Positions 1 through 14,081 of a DNA stretch of 46,970 bases are shown in pieces. Source of the stretch: Glomus cerebriforme. Taxonomy: Eukaryota; Glomeromycota; Glomeromycetes; Glomerales; Glomeraceae. Location of the stretch: assembly GCA_003550305.1 (NCBI GenBank), contig QKYT01000170.1, positions 8,238-55,207 of the forward strand, in the 5' to 3' direction. The translations under genes were made by a program, and so were the position numbers. The notes beneath the pieces are model-generated. The model ran no database searches. It was not told the origin of the DNA and saw nothing but the letters and a program-made list of their open reading frames with translations. Within the stretch, counting starts at the first letter, position 1. Each line of letters opens with the position of its first letter.

Positions 1-500
1 ATTCAAATAAATATTGTTATAATATCACAAATATTTATTGATATTTATCTAAATATATTAATTATTGATATTTTTATTATAATAAATAACGATAAATAAC
101 TGTATCGTCAACTAACCTCATGATTAATTAATGTATTCAGATAAATATCATTATAATATTACAGATATTTATCGATATTTATCTGAATACGTTAATTATC
201 AATATTTTTATTATGATAAATAACAATAAATAACTGCATCGTCAATTAATCTCATGATTAATTAACGTATTCAGATAAATATCGTTATAATATTACAGAT
301 ATTTATCNATATTTATNTGAATACNTTAATTATCAATATTTTTATTATGATAAATAACAATAAATAACTGCATTGTCAACTAACCTCATGATTAATTAAT
401 GTATTCAGATAAATATCGTTATAATATCACAGATATTTATCGATATTTATCTGAATACGTTAATTATCGATATTTTTATTATAATAAATAATGATAAAGA
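1..500. repeat. 134-bp tandem repeat, about 3.7 copies, palindromic
   Basis: The motif ATTCAGATAAATATC recurs at about 1 (variant), 135, 269 and 403, an exact 134-base period, and the copies are nearly identical. Each unit contains a long inverted repeat: AATTAACGTATTCAGATAAA on one side is answered by its reverse complement about 40 bases later, so each unit could fold into an AT-rich cruciform. The array runs off the left edge, so its total size is unknown. Three ambiguous bases (308, 317, 325) fall in the third unit. There is no coding potential. Confidence 0.9.
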
Positions 501-957
501 GATATATATCGCTATATATCTCCTGAAAAAATTTTCTGATGATAGCTTGGTATTGTATTCAATAATTGTAAAAAAAGGGGTTATTATCATAAATGAATAT
601 TAGATAAGTATCCAGTATGGATGATCCTAAAAATATAATATACCGTAATATAGCAAATAAATGGATTTTATTTTAATATAGTTGGGAGTTGGGAGAAATT
701 TTTATTTTGGAAAAATTTAGAATGACTTGGTATTTCTACATTCAATAATTATTAAAATATGCTAAATATTTGATTATAAAGTAATTTACTTACAATTCTT
801 ATATTTTTGGGATGATTATTTTGTATTCAAGGAAAATAATCATATTTATTAAATACTTTTATTGAAATTGTAGAACTGGATGTTTTATTTATTCAGATAT
901 ATAGATTATGATAGCAAGTAGCAATTGAATCATATTTTAGCATTGGTAGCAAATTGA
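501..957. other. AT-rich intergenic DNA
   Basis: AT-rich sequence between the tandem repeat and a transposase remnant. I see no gene, RNA or clear repeat. It may contain unrecognisable upstream parts of the transposon whose tail follows. Confidence 0.5.
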
Positions 958-1248
958 ATTAAAGAAAGCTGAAATTCTGTAGATACCAATATGATTAGAT
1001 GCTCATTTAAATATTGCGATATTTCAAATTCTTTGGATAGATCAGAAGATGGCCTAATTTTTGATTTCAATAAAGTATAAGAGATAAATCATAAAGGAAA
1101 AGGTATTGAAGAAAATGAAACTCGTAGTGAAAGTGAATCGAAAAGTAAAAGTAACAATGAAAGTGGATTAGAAGATGAAGATAATGAAAGTGAAGGTAAT
1201 GACAATTATTACAAAGAAAATAAAGATTGCAATATAGTTCAAAACTGA
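958..1248 (+). pseudogene. Decayed C-terminal tail of a pogo/Tigger-like DDE transposase
   Basis: One frame reads through this stretch with in-frame stops at 970-972 (TGA) and 1078-1080 (TAA) and ends at TGA 1246-1248. The segment after the first stop reads NSVDTNMIRCSF, then KYCDISNSLD and FDFNKV. A tail of mixed Ser, Glu, Asp and Asn follows. From memory, a cysteine-containing ISN-LDG-ED segment followed by an acidic tail is typical of the C-terminus of pogo-like transposases in Rhizophagus. The catalytic DDE core is absent upstream, so this is a fossil fragment. The family call is inference from motif memory; the in-frame stops are seen directly. Confidence 0.55.
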
Positions 1249-2870
1249 AATTAAATTGATGATCATATTTAAATTTAGGGAGAAAACGTGTTAAAAATAG
1301 ATTAGTACAACAAAAAACATGATAATTCAATAATATAAATAAATATTTCCTAAACTTTGCAATTTAAATTTAATTAAATTTTATTTATTATAGTATATTA
1401 AAATACCTGGGTCTTATATAAAACTTTCTTAATAAAAATTAAATTATACCTAAGTCTTAAGATAGAAAAATTTTTATTTAACTAATAAAATACCTAGGTT
1501 TTATGAAATAAAGGTACAGAAAAGAGAGGATATTATATGCAGTACTAAACGGTAGTAGGAATTGTTATACAAGAATTAATGAAAATCTTAAACTTTACTT
1601 TTTAATGAAGAAAAAAGTGTAGATGCTTAATTAAATATTGCAAGAAACAGCTCTTTCATTTCCAATTAAACCAATAATAAAAACTTTTAATTTTTTTAGG
1701 AGTTAAATCTGCACTGTTCTGCAATACAGAGATCTATGCAATTCTGCGATCCTGCTAGCACATAGTATGATACAAAAAAAAATAATAATCTGCATAAATC
1801 TCCAAGAAACAAAAATCTGCACAAAAATTTTATATTAAATGTAATTTATACAGTAAAGTTAAATTATTATAATACATCAAATCTAAGGAAAAAAAATCTA
1901 TAAAATATATTACTATTTATCTACTTTCTCTTAAAACTAAAGTTCAAATCTAGTATTTGAAGAATCCCAGAGTCTAAAAAACCTAAAAATAAATAAAAAA
2001 ATATATTAATAAAAAAATATTTCTTTTAAAAAAAATAATAAACAAGAAAAAAATTTGAAGTAGTATACTGTAATATTATATTTTAAAGAACCTAAAAAAG
2101 AAAATGAAAATGAAATGTTAGTAAAATATTTTATTAAAAAAAATAAAGTAGATAATTCTAACAAATCTTTAATTTTGAAGTCCAAGAAGTTAAATCCAAA
2201 GTCAAAGTCCTATAAAAAAGAAAAAAATGTTACATTAGTAATGTTTTTTTAACAAAAAAAAAATTATATTTTATCTGATATAAACCTTTGAAGTTCAAGT
2301 CAAATTTGAAGCTAAAGTCCTAATTAAAGCTTTATACAAGTTGAACTAGCTTGCAAGTTTTTAAGTTAAGCTGAACTCAAATCATATTTAAATTAACTTG
2401 GTGGCTTGTAAGCCAGCTTGAATGAGCTCAAGCTAGTAATGAAATCAACTTAAAAAGTTCAAGTTAATAATGAGCTTAACTTGAAAACTCAAGCCAGCTT
2501 AATTTATTAGAATAAAAATTATATAATAAACAATTCAAAAGTTTAATTATTTTATGGTTTAAATTTATTTATTATTTTATTTTTTATTATAAAATCAATT
2601 ATTTATAATGATTGATTCATCAAGATCAGACTTCTACCATCTTTTAAGGTAAACAAATAATTTAATAGAAAATTTATCAATTTTATAAATTAATCTGAAA
2701 TAGTTAGATAGTTACGTGCTATTTTTGACAAGTTTGGATATTCCTCTTCATGTAATTATAAAAAAATAAGAAAAAAAATAAATTCAATAAAATCAATTGT
2801 ATAATATTTTATAATTAAATATAATATTAATATACCTTTCATCATAAAAGAACATCTGTTTTTTCAGAAG
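1249..2870. other. AT-rich intergenic DNA with two unusual patches
   Basis: No gene seen. Two patches differ from the background. Around 1700-1830 the word CTGCA or TGCAG recurs several times, similar in style to a patch at 31510-31570. Around 2280-2510 there is a run of AGCTTGAG/CTCAAGCT-like words in both orientations (for example GAGCTCAAGCTAG and AAGCCAGCTTGAATGAGCTC), suggesting an old self-complementary repeat. Neither matches a family I can name. Confidence 0.4.
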
Positions 2871-3113
2871 CTATTTTTTTGTTAAGATATAATTTAAGTT
2901 TATTTCTATTATCAGAATAGTAGTAGCTTTAACTGAGAACTGTTTATTGCAATAATTGCAATATCATTTTGGAGGGTTGAAAGTAAAATATTCATAAACT
3001 GAAGATCTTCTTTTAGATGATGAATTATTATTACTATTACTTTCATTTTCGGCAGGGTTAAGATCAATAATTGGAGCATCCATTTTGTATTTTTTTTTAA
3101 TTTTTTTAACCAT
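2871..3113 (-). pseudogene. BED-type zinc finger fragment of a dead transposon (hAT-like)
   Basis: Read from ATG at 3113, the frame encodes a basic start (MVKKIKKKYK), an Asp/Asn/Ser linker with a KRRSS patch, then SVYEYFTFNPPK, a stop (TGA, 2964-2966), and continues in the same frame YCNYCNKQFSVKATT to TAG at 2871-2873. Aromatic-EYF-F...KW-C-x2-C is the first half of a BED zinc finger. The stop sits where BED fingers usually have Trp. The His half of the finger and any transposase domain are missing, so the gene is broken twice. BED fingers of this kind usually head hAT-family transposases; that part is inference. Confidence 0.65.
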
Positions 3114-5196
3114 AGTAAAGAACTAGAGAACATATTTAAAAAAATAAATTATCAAATATTAGATTCTCAAAATAGGAAATTTATTTCTAAAATCATAAGT
3201 CACATTTCATATTACACAAAGTATTACACTACTAGTGATATATAAAAATACCAATATTTTTGATAAAAAGTGATTCTTTACCATTTAATTTAATTTCAAG
3301 AAATATTATATCATTTATATAGAATCTATAGGAATAAATATTTTATCAGTTAAAGTGATATAAGAGTAATTTGAAACTATTCAAATTTATCACCTCCGTG
3401 AAATATTAACATTTAATTTTCAAAAAAAAATCAAAAGTGTGAACAAATATGAATATAAACATTCTATTGATAAAAATAAAAAATTAGCAATAAAGAACAG
3501 AGTTAAAAAAAAAATATAAGAAATTAAATATACAGTATTATTATTATTGTTATTTATTAGTATATTTTTCAAATATTTTTCCAGAATATAATAATAATTT
3601 ATAAAAGTTACTAATAGTTAGATTTGCTAGATTATTATATTATAATATAATATAATATTATACTTTAGTAAAATTATGAAGTATTTTACTATATAAATTA
3701 TTAGAGTATTACATTTTGTAATCTATTGATAAAATTGTAACTTTATATAATATTATAAGAGTATAAATTTACAAAATACTTTGTATTAAATAAATTTCTA
3801 ATGATATAGTAAAAAAGTAGTCTAGAAGTTTGAAAACTTATTTTAAAAGTATTTATTTTAAAACTTCTCTTTTTGGCTTATTAGTTTTAAAAATATTTAT
3901 TAAATATTTATTTATAATTTAATAAAAATTACAAATTTCTATTTATCTTTTATAAATTCTTCTTACTCTTCTAATTAAAATTAAGTAAGATATGAGTTAT
4001 TAGTATAAATATCACTTAGTAATTGAATCAATTTTTCATTTTATTAATAAAATATTATATATAAATTTTGTCTTATATAAATGATTTATATATCACTTTT
4101 TTTAAGAATAAAAAATAAAAATTAGGTTTTTAAATTATGAAAAAAAAAATAAATTCTAAATATCTTATATCATTATCTATAAATTTTCTTTTAAATTAGC
4201 TTATTATATTAAATTAAGTTTTATACATATTTTTTCTTTTATTAATTTATTTAATATTTTATTTTTAACTTTTTAAAATAATTATAATTTTCTTATATTT
4301 ATATTTTTAATAATTTGAAAAAATTAAATAACCTAATATTATAAAATTTAGTTAAAATTAATTATATAATAAATAATAATAAATAGAATTTTTTTTATGT
4401 TAAAAAAAAAAGCTATATACATAAAATTAAAATAATATATATAATACAGATTTAAATATTTTATATGAACTTAAATTTTTTTTTTTTATACTGTAAATAT
4501 AAAAACAATATTTTATTATGTTAAAAGCTTTACTTTATATGAAATAATATTTAATACATTAATTAAAAATAAGTATTTTATTTTTATAAGAATTTTAAAT
4601 AAAATATTTGGAATAATACTTAAAAAATATTTATTTTTAATAAAATATAATATAAAAAATTTACTTATTAAATATATAATAATTACTCAGATATTTATAT
4701 TGTTATATTAGTATAAATTATTTATTAATTGTTTGATAAATAAAGTTTTATATACTTTTAATTTAATTGTAAATATTATTGTTAATAGTTTTTTTTTTTT
4801 TTAATTAGACTAACTGAAGATTTTTTTGTAATGATAAAAATCATCTTTATTTTTAAAGTTAATAATCTATGTTTGATTAGTATATTATTGTTTTAAAATC
4901 AGTTTAGGCTTATATAAGTTTAAATAATTTATAAGTAAATTTTAAATAAAATATTGGAATTCTTATAAAATATACTATTTATTCCTATTTATTCTAATAA
5001 TAAATAATTGTTAATTCTTGTATGCTAATTTATTATATTTTTTATTTTTAAATTTTGTATATTTTACTGTATAAAATAATGCTTCATGGATATATTTAAT
5101 TTCTAATATGGATTAGATTCTGAGTTCAACTAAAGTGTTAAAATTACTCTGAAAAAACTAAAAACTCCAAAAAAAGAAAATTAATATAATAATTAA
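3114..5196. other. Extremely AT-rich intergenic DNA
   Basis: About 2 kb that is almost entirely A and T, with many homopolymer runs and TATAA-type words. No ORF of interest, no tRNA-like cloverleaf and no clear tandem unit was seen. The last 100 bases are the 3' flank of the acyl carrier protein gene. Confidence 0.6.
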
Positions 5197-5717
5197 TTAA
5201 TGAGCATCTTCACGCTTAGCAATATAATCTACAGCATCTTTAATTGATCTAATTTCATCAGCCTCTTTATCAGGAATTTCAATAGAAAAATCTTCCTCAA
5301 TATTCATAACAACTTCAACAGTATCTAGGCTATCTAATCCGAGATCATCAGCAAAACGTGCATCAGAATTTACCTTAATTATCATAAATAGTTTATTAAT
5401 TGTTTCTGAATGACGAGAAATTTTGGATTTGAAACTTTAATTTAAAATAAATTTTATACCTTTGATTCATCAACTTTATCAAAAGCTTTAACAATATCGA
5501 TAATTCTAGATTCAATATTTTGACGAGAGAGACCACCTTCAGCAGAATAATATCTTTGTTGAGAAGTAATAATAGCTCTTGCCTTAGAAAAATATGTATT
5601 ATTTGGTGAAGATAGTAATGCTAATGGTGGTTTAATAAAAATTTTTTTTTGTTGATGAAAAATAGAAAACCCCGCTGGTTTAAGACGAAAAAGTGTTTTG
5701 GATGAAAATTTATTCAT
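5197..5717 (-). CDS. Mitochondrial acyl carrier protein (2 exons, 144 aa)
   Basis: Acyl carrier protein of mitochondrial type II fatty acid synthesis, also expected as an accessory subunit of respiratory complex I and a partner of Fe-S assembly factors. Exons are 5460-5717 and 5197-5373; the intron (5374-5459) is GT-AG and joins SK to VNSDARF in phase 0. The C-terminal half carries the classic [15 protein letters not shown] motif, with Ser101 as the predicted phosphopantetheine site, then [11 protein letters not shown] and KEADEI. The first ~70 residues are basic, Ser-rich and poor in acidic residues, as in a mitochondrial presequence. I chose Met at 5717 ([13 protein letters not shown]) because the open frame upstream is less presequence-like. 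It lies 231 bases downstream of the SMC6 stop on the same strand. Confidence 0.95.
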
Positions 5718-5948
5718 TTTATTTTTAATAAAATACAAGTACTGAAAGGTTGATTTTATAGATTCCAGCGTAAAATTTTTTTGTAGATGTGCAAGCCACC
5801 AGATTATTTTTATAAATATCACGTACGTCGATCACCAATTAAAAAAATCTTGTACAACAAAAATTAATCGCGCATGGTACATTACATGTTTATTTTATAC
5901 TACTACGCCAAATTAAGTGTATAACAATTATCGAGAAAAATCTTTGAA

Positions 5949-8900
5949 TTACGGGACAACATTTAAAGTTCCTTGACCTCTTTCAGGATCTTGTAATCTA
6001 TGAACACGAACATCAGGACCAGGTGCAACACTACTCGCGTCCTGTGGAGTAATGAGAATGTATTGTGTTTTATCTGCCTCACGTGCCGTTTCAATCTATT
6101 TTATATTGGTTGAAAATTTCATGAATTTTGACTTTTTTTTAAAAAAAATAACGTTATAAAAATTTTCGATTTACCATCATTCTCATGCTTATTCTACGAT
6201 TAACAGCATCCATAAAAACATCGAATTCATCAAGGCTATTAAAATATAAATAAATAGAATTATTATGTGTTTAGAAATAATCATTGAAGATAACTTCATA
6301 ATTTTACCATCGAATAGGACATCCCATAGCTTCCCAAAGAGCCAATAATAAACAAATGGTAGAAAATGATTTTTCTCCACCAGATAGAGATTTTGGATCT
6401 TTATCACTACCTCCTTGACTTGTTTGATCATCAATTTGAACCTAAAATATCAAAGTTTATTTATTTACATTAACAACATATCCTTTCATAAACAGACAAT
6501 CATTCAAGATATTAAATACCCTCAAGGCCAATTGTTTTTTGTTGTGATCAAAAATTAATTTTCCTGAATAACCTCGTTTAGATAACTGGTATGAAAATAC
6601 CATCCTAGCACGAACAGCAATAAACGTTCTAAAATTACGCCATTTATACATGCGGGATTGCAGAGCACATTTAAGATCCTAATATCATAATAAATTTTGA
6701 TCTTAGTATTTAATAAACATCAAAAGATAAATATTTAATGTTAATATTACTTTGATATATCGCTCCATATGCATTATTTCATTTTTCGCATTATGATAAT
6801 CATTTCGTGTCCTAGCCATAGCTGATGCAATTTCTTCGAGAGTTGCACCGTCTCTTGAGGAGAAAAACGAAAGTTTAAAAAAGTTTAAGCTTATCTTTCT
6901 TTCACTGCAATCATTTAAAATTTATAACAACATACTCTTTTTCTCTCTCTCTCAATCGAGCCTGAATTTGTTTTATTTCACGGTCAATTTCGTGTGCTGA
7001 CTTCGTAACTTCGACTCGTTGAGGACAGTAAGCTCCTGCTTGTTTTGTCCATTGCTGTATATTTGAATCATTGACAATAATATACATATTAAAGCTTGGT
7101 AATATACTTAAATTTGATAAAATAAAATAATGAATACCTCAAGAACGGCTTTTTTCTTTTCAACTTCAGATGAAGCAGTTGCAACTCTTTCTTTTTCTGA
7201 TGCTAATTTACTTTCCCAATGTTTTTTACTCACTTCGCTCTGTACTCGTGTTCGAACATTTTCTTCAATATTTGCCTTTTTTTGTAATTCATAAAAATAT
7301 GTAATTAAAACAATAAATATATTATTGCGAAGTTATTTCCACAACTTACGCCAAGACTTTCAGCCTCGCTCGACAATGAATCCAGTCTTTGCTGGATATC
7401 TTCAATTTCATTCGCTAAGGGTTCATTTTCTTCGTTTAATTTTAATCTTTTTCTTTGAATATTGGCATATTGTCCTTTATACATTTCAATTTCACGCTCA
7501 GTTTCCTGTGAAAACGAGATTACTTAATACAATAATATTAAATTTATTACATAACAAACAAACAAATATAAAAATATTATACTCTTTTGACTTCTTCAAG
7601 AGCAGCGATATTTGCTGGTTCATCTTGCTAACAAATATAAAAAATATTAATACAGTTAAATAACTTACTATCAATAATTGATAACACAAATAATTAACCT
7701 GTAGGTCTTCTTTTAATTGCAAAAGTTGATTATTCAACTCTTTCTCCCTACGATGATCATCTTGGATTTTACGCTGAAATATTTCATGAATAATTATTAT
7801 TGTCTTTATATACAAATATAAATTAATATTTTTAATATATTACTTGTAATGTTCTTTTTTCTTCATTTGCTTTATCCAATTCAAATTTAGCTCTTTCCAA
7901 TTCAACCTTGTAACGATCATGTGTTTCTCTAATATCCGATAACTTCCTTTCTGTATCTCTAAATAGTTATAAGTATAACAACTATAAATATGCTGATTAC
8001 TTTATAAATTTTTTGCCAATTAATGTGAGATAATTCACCGAATCTGACGATCAATGTCTTGATTAAATCTTGCTGGTCCTCTATATTTATTGATTGATTG
8101 TGTTGAATAACCGCCGCCCCTAAAAGAACAAGGTATTAAAAAAGGCTGTATACTTTTGTTAATAATTTTATGAATTAAGTATTACTTACCTATGACCAAC
8201 TTTATATCCATCAATGGTGTAGCAACCCTCAACATTACGAGGAAACCCATTCCCATTATTATACATTATTTTATCAGCATCCGCGCGTTTTTCTACAAGA
8301 ATGATCGATTCAATTCGATTACTATTGATCAATCGGCGCTTAACATTTTCATCATCAATCTATAAAAATGTAAAGTATTAAAATTACTGGTTAAATTTAA
8401 GTAATGGTAAGAAGCATCGACTAATATAAATACGAACTCTCAATACTCGTAAGATGGTAAGAAATCGTTCGTCAGGTTCTCCTTGTGTATAATCGAAACG
8501 ATCATCTTCGCCAACAATAATTGGTGAATTACTAAAGACAAAATAAATTTTAAGAAAATTTCATATATTGGTTAACAGAAAGGTTATATTAATTTATATT
8601 ATATACCAATTATTTCTTTTCATGATATCCGCCAAAAGCTTTTGATCGTTGTGATTATTAACGGCAAACGTACTCAAAGTACTACCAATCACGGATTCTA
8701 GAGTTTCACTCCACTCTGGTTTTAGTAATTTAATATACAATCCAAAGGGTCCCACAGGTTTCTTATGCCATCTAGTCTCTCTATTAATAGCATTAATAAC
8801 ATCAGGGATTGTAGGTCCAAAAATCTTAAGATGGTTACTCTTCTGCTCCCTTAATTGTTGTAAAAGATTTTCATAACGTGTACTATCTTCTTGATTTCTT

Positions 8901-11018
8901 TGAAGTTCTCCATCCCAAGATAACTTTTGAGTACGAATGTGATCAAGATTTTCCTCGAGTTCAGTTAACCGTGATTTACATTGCTTCTGTTCATCTACTA
9001 ATGCTTCAAGTTCTACTTCTGCCATATTAATAGCATTTAATATCTCATTACGTCTTTGACGATTATCATCCTTGAGTTTCTGTGTTTCCTCATTTATTTT
9101 TTGTTGATGTCTCTCAACATCTTGTTTTAAGCTTTTGATAGAATCATTGATTTCTCTTTCTTCATTCTATAAACGATATATAACGATGTATTTTTAAGTT
9201 AATATACACAAATTGGGTTTAAATCTTTTAATTTATATCCTATTATATGTACCTTTAGTTCGCTTAGTTGGTTTGATTTATCTCTAATAAGATTATTTAA
9301 TTCTATTTTCTTTTCTTTCAAAGGATTAATAGAAAGATTTGTCAAATCATGATATCTTTGCTCCAAATCTAAGACAATTAGATTAATTGCGTCAAAATCA
9401 GCCTATTAATTGTAAGGAGAAATTAAAAGTTAAATAAACATTTAAGAAATGGGTTCTCTCAATTTACTGAAGTAGCAAAGTCAATTGGTATCCAAAAATA
9501 TACTTGCCTCTTCTTTTTCGAGTTTTGCTTGTAAACCTGGTAACCGTCTCATGGCTTTTTGTAAATTTCTTTCGGCATCAACAACTTCCTGTTCTTTTTC
9601 TTCAACTTGAGCCCAAGCCATTTGATTCTTCAATGAGGTAACGGTCAATTCAAGTTCACGAGCTCTTCGCATATCCTTATATTTTACTTCTGCTTCTTTA
9701 GCCTCCTTGAAAAGGTCAGGTAAAGCTTCTTTCTTATATTTAATAATATTACGTGTGGTTTCAATACTTTCACGTATAAGTTCGTAATCTTCACTCAATT
9801 GAGTCAATTGTGTTCCTTTCATAAAGAACTAAAAAAAAATTTTAAAAATTAAATAAATGTATAATTTTGCAATCCAATATTTTAAATAAGAACATACCTT
9901 ATATTTATCATCGGGACTTGATGAATGTAAAAATTGACGTGCAGTATCTTGAGATAACACATTCATAGGATTATCCACTTGTATCGCCATATGATCTAAA
10001 ATCGCGTTCAATTCTTCTCGTTTTCCTGAAACAATCTTTCCATCATGAGTTTTTATCTTGTATCCATTACTTCCATCACAAGTAATACGACGTTCAATAA
10101 TGATTAAATCGCCATATATTTCGTGACGAAAAGCATCTTCTCCACGGTTTCGAAGCCTCAAAGTAATTTGTGCAACACTATAAAATATACATGGAATGAG
10201 ATTTCATCAACGTAAGCTATAAACAAATAATAATATAATAAATTACTTTGCGCCTTCACGAATGAGCGATTTTAAATTCGAAGCACGGTTTGTAACATTA
10301 GCTTTTCCCCCAAGACAGACCGTGATTCCTGTTAAAATCGCACTTTTTCCACCTGAACGGATAATAATTTTAATTATAAAAATTAGATCAAATTGTGAAA
10401 AAAAAGAAAACTTTTCACTTATACATACTTCCATTATGTCCTATAATGAAGTTGATTTTAGGACCAAATTGTACTTTGAGGAATTTATGACACATAAAAT
10501 GAACTAATTCAATTGAATCAATCACTCCAGATTCTGCTGCTGACTGAAAAAAATAATTTAATTGATTTGAATCAGTTTATTGATATAATTTATTGTGTAT
10601 TAAATAAAAATTACTTACTCCAGTACTCCTTTTAAGTCTTGCTTTTTCCAATTCTTCGGCAGCTTCTTTATCATCGATTTCAAAAACATCATCCTCTTCT
10701 GACATATTAGGAAAATTTGGAAACGCGTTTATTTCTTCAGTTTGTGAGCGACGAGCGCGTTTTGAATTAACACGACTAGATCTTGACTTAGACCTTGATC
10801 TAGTTTGATTCTTTCAATAATGTCGGACATAATAATTTTAGTATATTAAGTATGTTACGTGTTAATGGATAAAATTTCGGTTTTATTTGTATCTTACTAT
10901 TGAGAATCTTTTATACATAAACGGGAAATATTAAACTTACTTGGTCATCAGTAGTTGATTCAATTTCTTCTATATCACTTTCACTAGTTTCTGGACGCTG
11001 TCTTTTTGAAGACGACAT
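5949..11018 (-). CDS. SMC6: Structural maintenance of chromosomes protein 6, SMC6 (22 exons, 1132 aa)
   Basis: ATPase of the SMC5/6 complex, acting in the nucleus in homologous-recombination repair and rDNA stability. Exons: 10941-11018, 10619-10810, 10429-10543, 10247-10352, 9898-10177, 9508-9828, 9253-9402, 8607-9166, 8438-8531, 8190-8359, 8039-8119, 7844-7958, 7699-7773, 7583-7627, 7350-7505, 7138-7275, 6936-7054, 6751-6853, 6520-6678, 6308-6441, 6175-6235, 5949-6095. All junctions keep frame. Seen: an RS/basic N-terminus, Walker A GHNGSGKS (about 125-132, split by intron 3), two long coiled coils, a hinge (about 515-640), the SLSGGEKS signature (about 1037-1044) and Walker B CLDEFDVFMD (about 1064-1073). 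The length suits the family. Intron 6 uses a GC donor (AG|GCAAGT). Intron 15 ends in AAAAAAAG with no pyrimidine tract, so that boundary is less certain. Confidence 0.96.
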
Positions 11019-12237
11019 GGTACTATTTTTTTTTCAGAATAAAAATTTACGTAAAAATTTTTGTTCTTTTCGTTTAAGGCTCAAAATCACAAAGTCCGCA
11101 AGTCCGAAGTCCATTGGAAGTTAGATTGTCGATAAATCGATGTAACACTGACGGACGCGTGACTTATCGTGACTTATCTTTTATATAGTCATTACCCGCA
11201 GGGCGAGTAAATTTTTGGTTTAAAATTTTTGATTTAATATATTGGAGATTGGAGTGAAATTATAAACTTTATATTCTTGTGGTTCATATGAAAAAAAAAA
11301 TATTCACGACACGATATGGTTTGTATATTTTTCTTTAAATAGTTGATATATTATCTACCCATTTGTAAATTCTTGTATATATGTTTCGATTTTCCTGTTT
11401 ATCAGAATGAAACTTTTGATTTCAGAAAATTACTCTTAAAAGATTGGACGATTAATTTCAGATTTAATAAAGTATAAATTATCCGGGCGAAATGATTCGC
11501 GAAATTCTTAGATTATTTGTTTTATAACTTTGTAATATAATAACATGGTTTTTTTTTACAATGAACATATTTCCATTGTACTGTATGTACTGTAATTGTG
11601 AAGCCCTTATTAATATTACTTAAACCATAGATATTATACAAAAAGAAATTTATTTCTAATTATAAATTAGCAGCAGAATTTTTTAATAAATAAATATAAG
11701 ACAAAGTTAATGATAAAGTAGTTTTGTTTCATTGAAGTTCTCTTGTAGGTTCAAGGGAGAGGGTTGTTTTCCAACACCTGTGCGAAAATTAAGAATGTTA
11801 AAGGGCGTGTGAATAGTGTGATTTTTTTCATTGTTTATATAGTATTTAGTAATGATCAATGAAAAAATTAAAAAGTGTGGATATAAATAATAAAACACGA
11901 AGATGTGCTGCGGATGCAGCAAATAAAAAATATAATTCATTAGGATTCGCAATGTTTTGATGATCACTCACTGGGAACTTTACGGGCTACTTTATTTTAT
12001 TAAAGTTTGTATCATACCAGATTTAGAGAGTACGTGAAAATTAGGATCTGTCCTTTTTTTACTCTACGACTAATTATTACAAAAGAAAATCTTTCTTTAC
12101 ATTTTCATCTTAGGTAGATTTCTTTGGCGCCACCTAAAATCCGGATAATGGGCGTACAATTTTTTTTTTTTTTGCAATGTCTATTTAAGGTTTAAGATCC
12201 GTTTTTTTTTTTTTAAAAAAAAATTTTTTGGGGAAAA
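11019..12237. other. Divergent upstream region between SMC6 and the reductoisomerase gene
   Basis: About 1.2 kb between two divergent start codons. The SMC6-proximal 200 bases are relatively GC-rich and contain an MCB-like site. The ILV5-proximal end has pyrimidine runs and a T15-type tract just before the start. A spurious 86-codon ORF at 11707-11967 shows no domain. No RNA gene or repeat was recognised. Confidence 0.6.
11155..11160. promoter_or_regulatory. MCB-like element ACGCGT upstream of SMC6
   Basis: A palindromic ACGCGT lies about 140 bases upstream of the SMC6 ATG, in the context GGACGCGTGA. In yeasts the MluI cell-cycle box ACGCGT is bound by MBF and drives G1/S genes, including many for DNA replication and repair. 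One six-base match in an AT-rich promoter is suggestive only. Confidence 0.35.

Positions 12238-14081
<1,844 letters not shown>

Noticed and set aside
1..500. CRISPR-like periodic repeats
   Set aside because: The 134-base units are contiguous and near-identical throughout, with no variable spacers, and the genome is eukaryotic.
1067..1330. 87-codon minus ORF rich in His, Phe and Tyr
   Set aside because: Antisense of the acidic transposase tail; composition follows from the Glu/Asp/Ser codons on the other strand.
7325..7663. 112-codon plus ORF
   Set aside because: Antisense to SMC6 coiled-coil exons 14 and 15.
11707..11967. 86-codon minus ORF in the SMC6/ILV5 intergenic region
   Set aside because: No recognisable domain and AT-driven amino acid content; likely chance.
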